NCBI RefSeq assembly: GCF_021462225.1
Contig: NC_061795.1
Span: 47,784,380 to 47,848,379, forward strand
DNA length: 64,000 nt
Source: Girardinichthys multiradiatus
Taxonomy: Eukaryota > Chordata > Actinopteri > Cyprinodontiformes > Goodeidae
Direction of reading: 5' to 3'
A model generated the notes under the pieces. That model was not told the origin of the DNA and searched no databases. It worked only from the letters and a program-made list of their open reading frames with translations. The position numbers and the translations under genes were made by a program. Positions 11,281 to 22,340 of the stretch are shown in pieces (position 1 is the stretch's first letter; each line of letters begins with the position of its first letter).

Positions 11281-11866
11281 ATCACAGAGGTGGTTAAAAA
11301 GCTTCACGGTGGCAGGGCTTCGGGGGTGGATGAGATCCGCCCTGAGTACCTCAAGTGCCAGGATGTCGTGGGGCTGTCATGGTTGACACGCCTCTTCAAA
11401 ATTGTGTGGCGGTCGGGGACAGTGCTTCTGGACTAGAAGACCGGGGTGGTCTGCCAGTCCAGTCCTCCGGTCCACGTTCATAAGAAGGGGGACCAGAGGG
11501 TGTGTTCCAACTATAGGGGGATCACACTCCTCAGCCTCCCTGGTAAGGACTATGTCAGGGTATTGGAAAAGAGAGTCCGGCCGACAGTCAAACCTCGGCC
11601 TCAGGAGGAGCAGTGTGGTTTTCGTCCCGGCCGTGGAGCTTGGACCAGCTCTATACCCTCTACAGGGTACTTCATCTGAGTTTTCCCAAGCGATCCACAT
11701 GTGTTTTGTAGACCTGGAGAAGGCATTCAACTGTGTCCCTTGTGGTGCCCTGTGGGGGGGTGCTCCAGTAGTACGGATTCAGTGGCCCTTTATTAGGGGC
11801 CATCCAGTCTCTGTACAAGTGGAGCAGGAGTTTGGTCCGCATTGCCAGCACTAAGTTGGACCTGTT
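11281..11866 (+). mobile_element. Rex3 (RTE-clade LINE), truncated copy
   Basis: It starts inside the RT region ('gaggtggttaaaaag'), equivalent to 30806 in the long Rex3 copy, and runs to the 'aagttggacctgttc' region. Readable pieces include KKGDQRVCSNYRGITLLSLPG and FVDLEKAFN in different frames. There is an early stop ('ctggactag') where the family has the TWQTGVVV segment, plus several indels. The YADD/FADD-equivalent region is absent because the copy ends before it. It abuts a Harbinger fragment at 11868. Confidence 0.85.
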
Positions 11867-11867
11867 C

Positions 11868-12013
11868 TGGACAGGCGTTCTGCAGCGGGGATACAGCGCC
11901 TGTAGGTGGTGTCCTGGAGTCTGATTCGTCCCCCAACGCGGGGCAACAGGTCCTCAAACTGGCTCCTGGATAGATGGAAGTACCGCTGAAACTCGTTCCG
12001 TCTCTGGTGAACC
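11868..12013 (-). mobile_element. PIF/Harbinger transposase fragment
   Basis: Minus-strand translation gives NEFQRYFHLSRSQFEDLLPR followed by a G-R-I-R segment and then a proline/alanine stretch ending AERLS. This is the N-terminal pattern of HARBI1-like transposases: FQRYFR(L/M)S..QFD.LL, then a spacer, then the start of 'ERLA..LRYLATG'. The fragment stops just before the LRYLATG block, where Rex3 DNA begins. No catalytic residues are included and there is no start codon. Confidence 0.65.
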
Positions 12014-12025
12014 CAGGAACGTCCA

Positions 12026-12056
12026 TTATTTATTTATTTATTTATTTATTTATTCC
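12026..12056. repeat. (TTTA)n microsatellite
   Basis: About seven tandem TTTA units directly beside the Harbinger fragment. Confidence 0.95.
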
Positions 12057-13034
12057 ATGAATAAAGCACTGTGACTCGCTCCATGTTGAGTGGAATACAT
12101 CCAAGCCTTACTTGGATGTATTGGTACTGTGAAACGGCTTCTTTGTGATTTCCAGAGGAAAATGTCTCCCATCTCGGGTGTCTTGTGGTGGGAACATTTG
12201 TTTTATAATCGGGCTGTGTCTTGACGAGTGCAGAGACTGACAGGAGCAGGCCTCCTGAATAAAACACAACCATAGATGTAAAAAGCTCTCTGCCAAAATG
12301 ATTAAATGCTCGGCCTCCTGAGGAGCAGCAGTCACTGAGGTGTGTTTGTTTGTACAGTGAGATGCTTTGTAACTCCTTGGGGAGTTACAAAGCATCTCCC
12401 CCCCCCCACACACATACGCACGCTGGTTTGTACACACAGATATTCCTCAACAACTGCCGTTTGAGCCGAGGTCTTTTAATCACCCCGGTCTTGGCCTGAG
12501 GGGACTGAGACGGAGGCGGGAGCTCGCCTGCTGTCAACAGTTACAATGGTGAGCAGCACCGTTAGGGAAATCAATGAGAACAATCATGGCCACACATCGC
12601 TGCCCTCTTTGTGTTGCCCTCACAGAGACTGACAGACACTTCCAACAGCAGAACATCTTTGTTTAACGCAGCTTTCTGTCCATCTCTCCTCCGTCCTCCC
12701 ACAGCCCACTAACTCTGCACTGAAAACTCACATCTAACTCCACACCACAGTCATTAACCCCCCCTTTAACTCTTCCTCAAGGTGTCCTTCTTCCTCAACA
12801 CCAGCCTGTTTTCTTCTTTCTCTCATTCCATTGCACTAACTTTCCCCAGAGCCTCCTTTAACTTTCATCCCAGTTTTTCGCCCTCTCTTAAAATTCCTTC
12901 CTGTCTCTTTGCTCTCCGTGTGTTTCTCAGATAAGTGCTTCATTCTCTCCACCTCAGATCCTCTTGTGTGCGTGTGTGTTTGTGTACATGAGTGTGTGTG
13001 TGTGTTTTTGTACTTGTTGCTGAATGAGAACCAT
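12057..13034. other. non-coding stretch with one perfect hairpin
   Basis: No gene is recognised. From 12640 to 12960 it is pyrimidine-rich. It contains the hairpin listed separately at 12359-12398 and short GT runs at 12965-13005. Confidence 0.4.
12359..12398. repeat. perfect 18-bp inverted repeat with 4-base loop
   Basis: The left stem gagatgctttgtaactcc (12359-12376) and its exact reverse complement (12381-12398) enclose ttgg. There are no mismatches. It is followed by a C run (12399-12407). I do not know of a defined element here; see the finding. Confidence 0.9.
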
Positions 13035-13300
13035 TTTTCGTATTTTTATCGCCAAGTGAGGACATTTTTCTGGTCCTCACTTTTTCAAATTCCGTTCTTG
13101 GGACAGGGGTTAGGTTTAGGACTAGGGTATGAATTGAGTTATTGTTAGAGTTAGGGTTAGGTATTAACTGGTTAGGGTTAGGGTTAGTGTTAGGGTCAGC
13201 GTTACGCACTAAAAATCAAGGAAAATGAATGGAAGTCAATGGAAGTAACTGAAAAGTCCTCATAAAGATAGTAAAACACGGATGTGTGTGTGAGTGTGTG
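13035..13300. repeat. fish repeat with telomere-like hexamers
   Basis: It starts at 'gtgaggacatttttctggtc', contains several 'ggttag' and 'gggtta' units between 13100 and 13200, and ends with 'aagtcctcataaagatag'. The 'gtcctca' motif at both ends and the interior hexamers recur widely in fish introns as I remember them. It does not encode protein, and the hexamers are too few and too interrupted to be a telomere. Confidence 0.45.
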
Positions 13301-13357
13301 TTGGGGCTAGGTTAGTTACCTTTCAGAGTCAGTCTCAGGAGGGCTTCGCTTTACACA

Positions 13358-13396
13358 GTTCTCTTTCAACATTCGTTTCGGTATCTCACTATGGGA
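13358..13396. repeat. DIRS inverted terminal repeat, left
   Basis: 39 bases from 'gttctctttcaacattcg' through 'atctcactatggga' are the reverse complement of 19174-19212, with two mismatches by eye. The adjoining 13397-13441 is also found inverted at 19401-19450. Confidence 0.85.
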
Positions 13397-13441
13397 CACG
13401 CCTCCAGCGCCTGTCCCCCAGAAGCTCTATTACATTACGCC

Positions 13442-14741
<1,300 letters not shown>

Positions 14742-14749
14742 ATTACGCC

Positions 14750-14868
14750 AGTCTTGACTGGCAGGCGGAAGTGACGTCCGCTCCCATGGGAGGGACTTCC
14801 ACTTCCTCCCAGTATAAAAGCCAACGTCACGTAGGTGATCTTCAGTCTAACACCTCTTCTCGCTCCCA
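14750..14868 (+). repeat. DIRS left arm, inner part
   Basis: From 'cagtcttgactggcaggcgg' through 'acgtaggtgatcttcag' this is found inverted at about 19305-19402, with only a few substitutions and a small indel. Together with 13397-13441 it forms the 5' leader of the element. Confidence 0.85.
14813..14820 (+). promoter_or_regulatory. TATA box of the DIRS leader
   Basis: TATAAAAG stands 273 bases ahead of the gag start codon in the inner left arm. An inverted copy at 19338-19345 in the right arm faces the other way. A transcription start about 25-30 bases downstream would be expected, but is inferred. Confidence 0.5.
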
Positions 14869-15092
14869 GAAGCACCTCTCAGAAGGTTATTACAGTAACT
14901 TGAGCTAGCTTAACTGTTCACAGAGCGAGCTAACAACTCGGTCGCCGAACGCTTCTCAATAACTGTGCTCGACTGTTCTGAGTCTTTTTCAACGCTGGTC
15001 TGTCGCCAAACAGCAGCGCTGCAACTGGTCACCAAACTAGCTGCAACCTTAACGGAGCTTACGAAGTTGTGTAACTTGCACTCGTTCTCACC

Positions 15093-16300
15093 ATGAACAG
15101 AGTCAAACCACCATCTAGAACCTGCACATGTGGCAATCTCATAGTTGGGGCAGATACCCACTCTGTCTGCGCTTCGTGTCTGGGGCTGCAACATGGCCAG
15201 GACACGTTGGCGTCACCGGCGAGCTGCGAGCACTGTGCACGGCTCTCCCTTAAGTCTCGTCGGCGCAGGCTAGCACGCCAAGCTAGCCTGTCGGAGGTTG
15301 ATCCTATGATGGGGGTAGCCAATCCCCCGCCACCAGAGCTTCTTGGTACTGATGAGAGAGAGCCCACTTTGGCTGGAGCCAGTTGGGGTGATCAGCTCGA
15401 CGCTGTCGCGCCACTGACTGACCCAGAGGAAGACGAGGCCGCACTTCCAGGTTTCAGCACTCTTGCTAACGCTGAATCCGAATCTGAAGTGGAGTCCATC
15501 AGTCTCGAGTCTGACGACGACGAGCTGGACTGCGGGCCTTATGCCATCCAGTCGGTTGCAAAGCCCTCGGTGACGGATGACACCAGTCGCTGCAGTTCCC
15601 CAAACCCGACTGCAACGGACCTGCATGATGTCTGCAGAAGGGCAGCAAAGAAGCTGGGCATCGAGTGGCCGGAAACCCTCACCGAAACTACCACATCTCG
15701 ATATGAGGGGAAGCCAAATCTTCCAGCAGACAGCTGTTGCCGGTCTTTCCCAAGTGCCTCGAGGAAGCAACCCTGTCCTGGAGCAATCCTCTCACCGCCA
15801 AGAACCCCGCCCTGGGAGGGTCGGCGCTGGACTGGACGGGCATGGAGGCCGGCGGTTTTTCACATCTGCCTCCCGTAGAACCTCTGCTGGCATCTCACCT
15901 GCACCCATCGCAGAAGTCAGCCATGACAGCGGCAGGACCCACCCTTCCCTTCAAAGCTGATTATTTTCAGTCCGCTCTGAATGAGAAAAGCTACAAGGCG
16001 GTGGCTGCATCTGTTAAAGCTTTAAACGCTTCATCTCTTCTCCTCGCTTACCAAGCAGAATTACAGGAGCAGATGACTGGCACACCGATGGCCGATTTGT
16101 GGGACGAGTTGTGCGTGGTGACAGACCTATGCCTGCGTCTCCACAGAAGCGCTGTCCAAGCATCCAGGTGAGCCATGGCCCTGATGGTCACTCAGGAGAG
16201 AGCTAGATGGCTGAACCTGTCTAGCCTGTCTCAAAGAGAGAAGAACCAGCTCCTCGACACCCCCGTGGACCCAAAGAGCTTATTTGCAAAAATGCTGTGA
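15093..16300 (+). pseudogene. DIRS gag-like protein, frameshifted
   Basis: The 261-aa frame opens with MNRVKPPSRTCTCGNLI, has a cysteine-rich N terminus (CTC at residues 10-12, CASC at 27-30, CEHC at 45-48), then an acidic serine-rich region. Around 15720-15740 the reading moves to another frame (15737-16171), which continues with EATLSWSNPLTAKNPA and the conserved helical block FKADYFQSALNEKSYKA. A third frame after 16171 gives QERARWLNLSSLSQREKNQL and a stop near 16300. The block order matches fish DIRS gag proteins, which package the RNA. Two frameshifts make it non-functional. The start is chosen as the first ATG after the TATA-bearing leader. Confidence 0.8.
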
Positions 16301-16722
16301 GGAAAAAAAGAGGGAAGGTGAAGCGCTAAAGCTGTGTCTACCCAGGAAAGCGCAGCCTCCTCCCCCTCCAGCACCCCATGTGCCGTTCGCTCAAGCGGCG
16401 GCTCGACCGGCGGCTCGACCGGCCTACCGCATGCCCAAACGCCAGCCTCAGCCGCAGTCAGCGGACTGTGGGAAACAAACCGAGCTCAAAGGTGCTTGGG
16501 GAAGGAAGCCATTCGCTCCCCCGACGACACCGGGAAACCAAGCGACCCCTTCCGCTACTGTGAGCGCAAAGAAAAAGAGGTGCGCTATCTAGGGAGCCCT
16601 CTTCGGGGTGGGAGAGCAGGATCTGCCAGACACCTGCACCCCCTCTACCAGGACACATCCTGTCCCAGTTCGAGTTCAGAACGCCACGTTCCAGGCACCT
16701 CAAACAGCCTGCAGAGCCGACA

Positions 16723-18032
16723 TTGGAGCTTATCGTTCAGAACCGACCGAAGCGGAGGAGGATCAAAGCCACCGAGAGCTCAGTGAAGCCGCAGCTGTGG
16801 ACAGAAAGCACACACCAGTGCACAAACACATGCCAGTGTCTAAAAACACGACCTCCCCCCTTCACAACATGTTCAATAAAGTTGTTTTCTGGCACGCATC
16901 CAGGCCTGGAGCCGAGGGCGCAGCCACAACACAAAAACATGAAAATTATGTTAAAAATAACAGACGGACAGGACATGGCTGTGCAGCTGCACATGAGGCC
17001 ACAAGGGGGAGCTCTCACCCTACCTCTAACACAGCAGGCTGCTTTTTCTGTGGAAGAAGCAGACCTGGGACGAGCGCAGCTAGCAGTTGTAGTTGAACAG
17101 CAGATCCCTCAGCCGGTGTTGTGCAGTGTTTACACGGAAGCACCTTTAGGTCCACTGGCAAACAACACTCAGCTGTGGCGAGCGTGTGGAGCGTCAGATT
17201 GGGTGATAAAGACTGTATCCAAGGGATACAGGCTCCAATTTGTGACAGCCCCACCCCGTTTCAAGGGCATAGTACAGTCATACGCCCGGGGAGAGTCTAC
17301 TCGCGTCCTGCAAGAGGAAATAATTTCCCTGCAGCACAAAAGAGCTGTCCGGCTGGTACCGCAAGAGCAAAGCAGAGACGGGTTTTACTCCAGATACTTT
17401 CTCGTGCTGAAAAGGGCGGGGGTCTGCGACCGATATTGGATCTGCGGACTCTGAACACATATCTGAGACGGTATTCGTTCAGGATGCTAACACATGCAGC
17501 TCTGATAAAGTTTGTGCGTCAAGGAGACTGGTTTATCTCCATAGACTTGAAAGATGCATATTTCCATATCCCTATATACCCCCCTCACAGAAAATACCTC
17601 AGATTTGCATTTCAGGGAAAGATATATGAGTACCTGGTACTTCCTTATGGCCTTTCACTGAGCCCACGTGTGTTCGTGAAATGCACCGAGGGAGCCATCG
17701 TGCCTCTGAGGGAAAGGGGGATGCGTCTGGCGACATATATAGACAATTGGCTGATTGCAGCTCAGTCTTTAGAAGAGCTCATGACGCATGCCGAGATGCT
17801 TACTTTACATCTGACAGCTCTGGGATTCACAATAAACTGGGAAAAGAGCATTTTATCCCCAGTACAAACAATCACCTTCATTGGCCTGTCCCCGAATTCA
17901 GTCGAGTTCAGAGCGCGCCTCTCAGCGGACCGAGTAAAAGCCTTTCAGGCTTGTCTGGCACGTGCAGTTGCTTACATCAACAGACAGGGGGTCTACGCTC
18001 ACGTCATTTACACGAGCTGGCATACAGACTGA
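16723..18032 (+). pseudogene. DIRS reverse transcriptase, broken, active site altered
   Basis: The first frame (16723-17454) ends with RFKGIVQSYARGESTRVLQE and DGFYSRYFLVLKRAG. Near 17420 it shifts to the frame that continues with GGLRPILDLRTLNTYLRRYS, FISIDLKDAYFHIPIYPPHR (first catalytic Asp in DLKDAY), then LPYGLSLSPRVFVKCTE. The usual Y-I-D-D box reads Y-I-D-N (in LATYIDNWLIAAQS), so the second catalytic Asp of the pair is lost. The RT normally runs on through its C-terminal part, but after FQACLA the sequence jumps to AYINRQG, a block from the middle of RNase H. This indicates a large deletion. Confidence 0.85.
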
Positions 18033-18460
18033 TAATCTGGACCAGCTCACACTTGCTGTCGCTAAGAGCAACTCACGTGCCAGGGGTAATGAAAAGAGGT
18101 GCGGATCTGCTGTCAAGGGGCAATCCCCGCTACAAAGAGTGGAAAGTCCACAGCGAGGTGATGTCCCAGATATGGAAGAGGTACGGCCGAGCGGGGGTCG
18201 ACCTCTTCGCATCAGGGGAAAATGCTCAGTGTCCGATGTTTTTCTCACTGACAGAGCAACAAGCTCCGCTTGGACTGGATGCTCTAGCGCACAAATGGCC
18301 GCCGGTCCTACTGTACGCCTTTCCCCCACTGGAACTGGATCATTCCTACTCCCGCCAGGGTGCGAGAGGGAAAACACTCACTCATTCTGATAGCTCCCTG
18401 CTGGCCAGGGAAACATTGGCTAGCGGAGATTTTTCAGATGCTACACGGCGAGCCATGGCG
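18010..18460 (+). pseudogene. DIRS RNase H C-terminal half and following region
   Basis: In the frame that includes residues HLLSLRATHVPGVMKRGADL and LLSRGNPRYKEWKVH, followed by GVDLFASGENAQCPMFFSL and DALAHKWPPVLLYAFPPL, this matches the RNase H tail and the connecting region of fish DIRS pol. The H-x-P-G-V...AD-LSR block is the last RNase H signature. Frameshifts occur near 18340. At about 18460 the sequence jumps from GEPW-type residues straight to the tyrosine recombinase, so the recombinase N-terminal domain is missing. Confidence 0.75.
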
Positions 18461-18477
18461 GCTTCCCGTTCGAACCG

Positions 18478-19113
18478 TTGCAGCAGGTTGAGCTCAAAGT
18501 GCTTTCCTTTAAAACGGCCTTATTGATTGCTCTGGTCTCTGCTAAGCGTGTGAGTGACATTCAAGCGCTCTCAGTTAACCCGTCCTGCATGCAGTCTCTG
18601 GGTGAGTCAAGGGTTTTACTGAAACCTAATCCTGCCTTTATACCTAAGGTTGCTACGGCTCTGCCATGCCGTGCCCTTGAATTAATGGCTTTCTACCCAC
18701 CACCATTCTCCTCTCAGGAGCAGGAACGACTGCATACGCTCTGCCCAGTACGAGCTCTGCGGTTATATGTGAAAAAAACAGCAGATTTTCGTAAATCAGA
18801 GCAGCTGTTTGTGTCGTGGGCTTCATCACATAAAGGAAAGCCTCTCACAAAGCAACGTCTTTCGCATTGGGTAGTGGGGGCTATTATTATGGCTTATGAG
18901 AGCAGAGGCCTTGCACCCCCTGCAGGTCTGCGGGCTCATTCCACTCGTGGTGTGGCCTCATCCTGGGCATTGTTCCAGGGTATACCTGTGGAGGAAATAT
19001 GTGAGGCTGCCAACTGGGCGACCCCTCACACCTTCACTAGGTTCTATAAACTGGATGTCACCGGGCCCACACTGGCTCACACGGTTCTGCGTGTGGGTTC
19101 CACATTGCCATGA
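18478..19113 (+). CDS. DIRS tyrosine recombinase, catalytic domain
   Basis: A 211-aa uninterrupted frame carries the catalytic residues of a tyrosine recombinase. They are Arg24 in SAKRVSDIQAL, His154 and Arg157 in LRAHSTRGVASSWA, a Trp at 180 (EAANWATPHTF), and the nucleophile Tyr190 in TRFYKLDV. In DIRS elements this enzyme joins the circular cDNA to the target. The N-terminal DNA-binding domain usually found ahead of it is missing because of the internal deletion. The first Met may therefore not be the true start: the frame reads back through PFEPLQQVELKV. It is the only DIRS module here still open across its conserved core. Whether it is expressed or active cannot be judged from sequence. 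Confidence 0.85.
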   Translation: MQQVELKVLSFKTALLIALVSAKRVSDIQALSVNPSCMQSLGESRVLLKPNPAFIPKVATALPCRALELMAFYPPPFSSQEQERLHTLCPVRALRLYVKKTADFRKSEQLFVSWASSHKGKPLTKQRLSHWVVGAIIMAYESRGLAPPAGLRAHSTRGVASSWALFQGIPVEEICEAANWATPHTFTRFYKLDVTGPTLAHTVLRVGSTLP

Positions 19114-19173
19114 ATGCAAGATGCATCTGTTGGTCTTCGAGTGAGCTTATCTGGCAATACGGGAGCAGACATA

Positions 19174-19512
19174 TCCCATAATGAGATACCGAAACGAATA
19201 TTGAAAGAGAACTTTAGGTTAAGGATTTAACCACGGTTCTCTGAAACATGAGTGAGGTATCTCACCAGATCACCCTCCTTGCAGGGAGCGCGGAAGAGAT
19301 GTGCTTATTAAACTGAAGATCACCTACGTGACGTCGGCTTTTATACTGGAAGGAAGTCCCTCCCATGGGAGCGGATGTCACTTCCGCCTGCCAGTCAAGA
19401 CTGGCGTAATGTAATAGAGCTTCTGGGGGATAGGCGCTGGAGGCTTGTCCCATAGTGAGATACCTCACTCATGTTTCGGAGACCCGGGGTTAAATCCTTA
19501 ACCTAAAGTTAT
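19174..19512. repeat. DIRS right inverted-repeat complex
   Basis: Three inverted relationships are visible. 19174-19212 mirrors the left terminal repeat. 19303-19475 mirrors the left arm and leader (14868 back to 14750, and 13441 back to 13397). 19209-19262 mirrors 19456-19510 within the right end itself. DIRS-1-like elements carry such terminal and internal complementary repeats to rebuild full-length circular DNA. The uninterrupted arm at 19391-19420 gives the pre-insertion form of the hAT target site. Confidence 0.8.
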
Positions 19513-19714
19513 GCCACGGTTCAGACCGAGAGTCATACATGTTCACCAGAGTGATTCTGCGCTTGTAAAAATGTCTCTGTTCTCTCTAAACGTCTGATTC
19601 CAGTACATTTTACTGTAAACACTTTGATTTGTTGCATAGTGTTAGGCCCATAAGTATTTATACACCTGGCAGTTTTAGGTTTAAAATAATCTTTTAATTT
19701 GAACAAAATGTTTT

Positions 19715-19905
19715 TTGTGGGGCTGCACGACAGTGTGGTTGGTACCATTGTTGCCATTGATGCAGCAAGGTTTGACTCCTGTCTTTCTGCGTGGAGTTTG
19801 CATGTTCTCCTAAACTGGTCTCTAAACTGGCAATGGGTGTAAGTATGTGTGTACATGGTTGTTTGTCCTGTGTGTTTCTGGATAAGCAGGCATAGATGAT
19901 GGATA
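19715..19905 (-). repeat. teleost interspersed repeat, copy 2
   Basis: 'gcgtggagtttgcatgttct' and 'ggttgtttgtcctgtgtg', ending 'ggataagcaggcatagatga', match the reverse of copy 1 at 7905-8222 with deletions. Confidence 0.6.
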
Positions 19906-19944
19906 GAGGGATGTTTCTTATGACGAACTGAAAACAACGTCTTG

Positions 19945-20045
19945 GAGCGGCCCAGAGCTGAGTCCTGAACTGAAGCTGATGGAGGATCTGTGGAGGGAGC
20001 TAAAGATCAGAGTGATGGCAAGAAGGCCTGCAAGACCTTAAAGAC
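19945..20045 (+). mobile_element. Tc1-like transposase 3' fragment
   Basis: 'gatctgtggagggagctaaa' and 'atcagagtgatggcaagaag' correspond to the Tc1 segment encoding (E)NLWRELK.RV.AR, just after the third catalytic acidic residue. Frames are broken. An adjacent 'cataagtatttatacacctg' at 19650 could be part of the same element's end. Confidence 0.5.
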
Positions 20046-20084
20046 TAGGAACTCAACACCAACGATGAAGATGTCATTCTGCAT

Positions 20085-20301
20085 GGAATTTGCCTGTTAG
20101 GTTTATTGGTCTCTCTAGATTGCCCTTAGGTGTGAGTGTGTGCATGCATGGTTGTTTGTTGCCCTGTGATGGACCAGAGACGTGTCCGGCTGCACCCTAC
20201 CTCTCGCCCAATGGCTGCTGGAGACAGGCACCAATCCCCCCGTGACCCTTTAAGAATAAGCAGGTATAGCGGATGGATGGATGGATGGATGGATGGATGA
20301 A
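20085..20301 (-). repeat. teleost interspersed repeat, copy 3, with (GGAT)n tail
   Basis: 'attgcccttaggtgtgagtg', 'cgtgtccggctgcaccctac' and 'ctgctggagacaggcaccaa' give the reverse of copy 1. It ends in about seven GGAT units at 20271-20300, a typical tail for this repeat. Confidence 0.7.
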
Positions 20302-21370
20302 TATTTTTGACATGGATAAATCTTAACTTTGCAATTTGAATGGCACAAAGTGTATGCACCATTTTTCATAAACTGCAGCTCATTTAAATCTAATGTCAGT
20401 AGTTGAAAATCACTGTGTGTAAATGACTTTGTAACAAATGCAAGTCAAATGTCTTCTCAAATGCACAGTGGATGGATGGTTCTGCTTGTCCAGCATTCAA
20501 TTTTGCTGATTTAATTACATCGGAGTGTAATTTACTTTAGTCATTTTAACTGAATGGATTTTTTACATTATAAATCTTTTTCAGTTGCCTCCTAATTGCT
20601 TGGTTATCTTCCAGAGCAGCTGATTGAGGCAGAAGCATTGCCAAAGATCCACCAGTATGGTTTATTTCAGATTCTCTGCTATTATTTTAACTTTGTTAGC
20701 AGCGGTATCAGCCTGTCTGTGTTCCAGCCTGCCTTAATCATGCTCTTGACGTTTGCTCGTCAAGTGGCAATATAAGTTTGGCCTCCAGTCATTATAATTG
20801 GCTATGCACCAGCAGCTTAAAGCCAAGACAGAGCCTTATTAAACTGCTGTTTCCCAGTAAATCCTTCACCAAACTGGGATTTTATCTGGTGATAGTTAGC
20901 GGAGGTTGTTGTGAACATTGGGATTAAACTGCAAACAAGTATTTCAATTAGTAAGGACAAAACAGAACACAAGATCATGGAGCTCAGCTGCTGAAGAAAA
21001 AAAAAAGGTTTTTGACTCTCACTTCTTGCTCCAGCAGTTTGCACTCACTTATTGATCTGAATGCCACAGACATATACAGTATCACCTGGTGGAGACGTAT
21101 TACAACTAACCCTAGAGCTGTGCTGCAGTCTTTTCACATCAGGGACCTCCCAGAAGAATCCAGTGTCTCCAGAAAAGAGACGAACGTGACTCCAGTGCTG
21201 CAGATTTGACTGGTGCTTTTGAAGGTGTGGCCGGTTGAACAGAGCACTGTACAGCATATAAAAACTGTTTTCTGCACATCTCAAAGTAGGTGGTAGCATA
21301 TACAGATCCAAAATCATGGTCGACACACATTGTTCTCCGATAACAAATGTTGTCAACCCCCTTTACAATA
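20302..21370. other. no recognisable feature
   Basis: No ORF with family resemblance and no nameable repeat. The ORFs at 20817-21356 are short and without motifs. Confidence 0.35.
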
Positions 21371-22340
21371 TGCTACATTGCCAAAAGTATTCACTCGTCT
21401 GCGTTCATACACATGTAGACCCACCCTTTGCAGCTCTAACAACTTTTAAGCAGTAGTAGGATTGTGGGAATTTATGACCAATATTTAGGAAATGCATTTA
21501 AGAGATCGGACACTGCTGTTGGATGAGAGGGCATGACTCGCATCTCCACTCTAATTCATCCCAAAGGTAAAACCCCGACCACAAACTCATTCATGTCTTT
21601 ATGGACCTCACTTTGTACATTGGAACAGTCATTTTGGAACAGCAAGCCAAAATGTTGTATCGCAACATTAAGAGTTCTTTTAAGTGTAACTAATGGCCCA
21701 ACTCCTGTAAAACAGCCCCACCCCTTAGTTCTCCCTCAACCAAACTTTATCCTTGGCATAATGCAATCAGGTAGGTGCTGTTCCCATAGCAACTGCCAAA
21801 CCCAGGCTCATCCATTGGATTGGAAGACAGAGAGATATGACTTGTCACTCCAGAGATCATGTCTCCTCTTCTCTATAGAGTCCCGTGACAGCATGCTTTA
21901 CATGCCTGCATCCAATGCTTTGCATTACATTTGGTGATGTAGGGGTTGTATGCTGCTGCTTGGGCATGGAAACCCATTGAATAAACCTCTCTACACACTG
22001 TTCCTGAGCTACTCCGTTTAGCTGTTAACTTGGTGACCTCTGTGCCTCAGCATCCCGCTCTGTGATTTTACGTGGCTTAGCCCTTTATAGCACAGTTATT
22101 ATCATACCCACTCACCTATGCTTTGTAATAATCCCACTAAAAGCTGACTGTGGAATATTGGGCATCCAGGAAATTTCACAACTGGACTTATTTCACAGAT
22201 GGCCTCCCATTGCAGTACTGAGATCGACTTGGTCTTTCATAAATGTTTGTAGAAGTAGTCTGCTCGCCTAATTGCTAGTTTTTATATGCCTGTGGTCATG
22301 GAAGTAACAGAAGTGAGTGAATACTTTTGGCAATATAATG
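21371..22340 (-). mobile_element. Tc1-like transposon with terminal inverted repeats, transposase decayed
   Basis: The left end 'attgccaaaagtattcactc' (21377-21396) and the right end, which reads inward as 'tattgccaaaagtattcact', form terminal inverted repeats. Between them, on the minus strand, lie decayed blocks of the matching transposase. These include the region encoding the N-terminal HTH ('ctaaattt'-less but recognisable at 22140-22260) and the 'catggaatgggttt' type motif near 21960-22000. No long frame remains. Another copy of the same family, plus-oriented and without visible ends, is at 57270-57800. Length is about 970 bp against about 1.6 kb for full Tc1 elements, so it is internally deleted. 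Confidence 0.75.

Noticed and set aside
13100..13200. Interstitial telomere
   Set aside because: The hexamers are few and interrupted, and lie in what looks like a common short repeat.
15270..15770. 166-aa minus ORF across DIRS gag
   Set aside because: Shadow of the plus-strand gag frame; no motifs.
17922..18377. 151-aa minus ORF and 142-aa plus ORF in the DIRS RNase H region
   Set aside because: Alternative frames over the true RNase H reading; no family resemblance.
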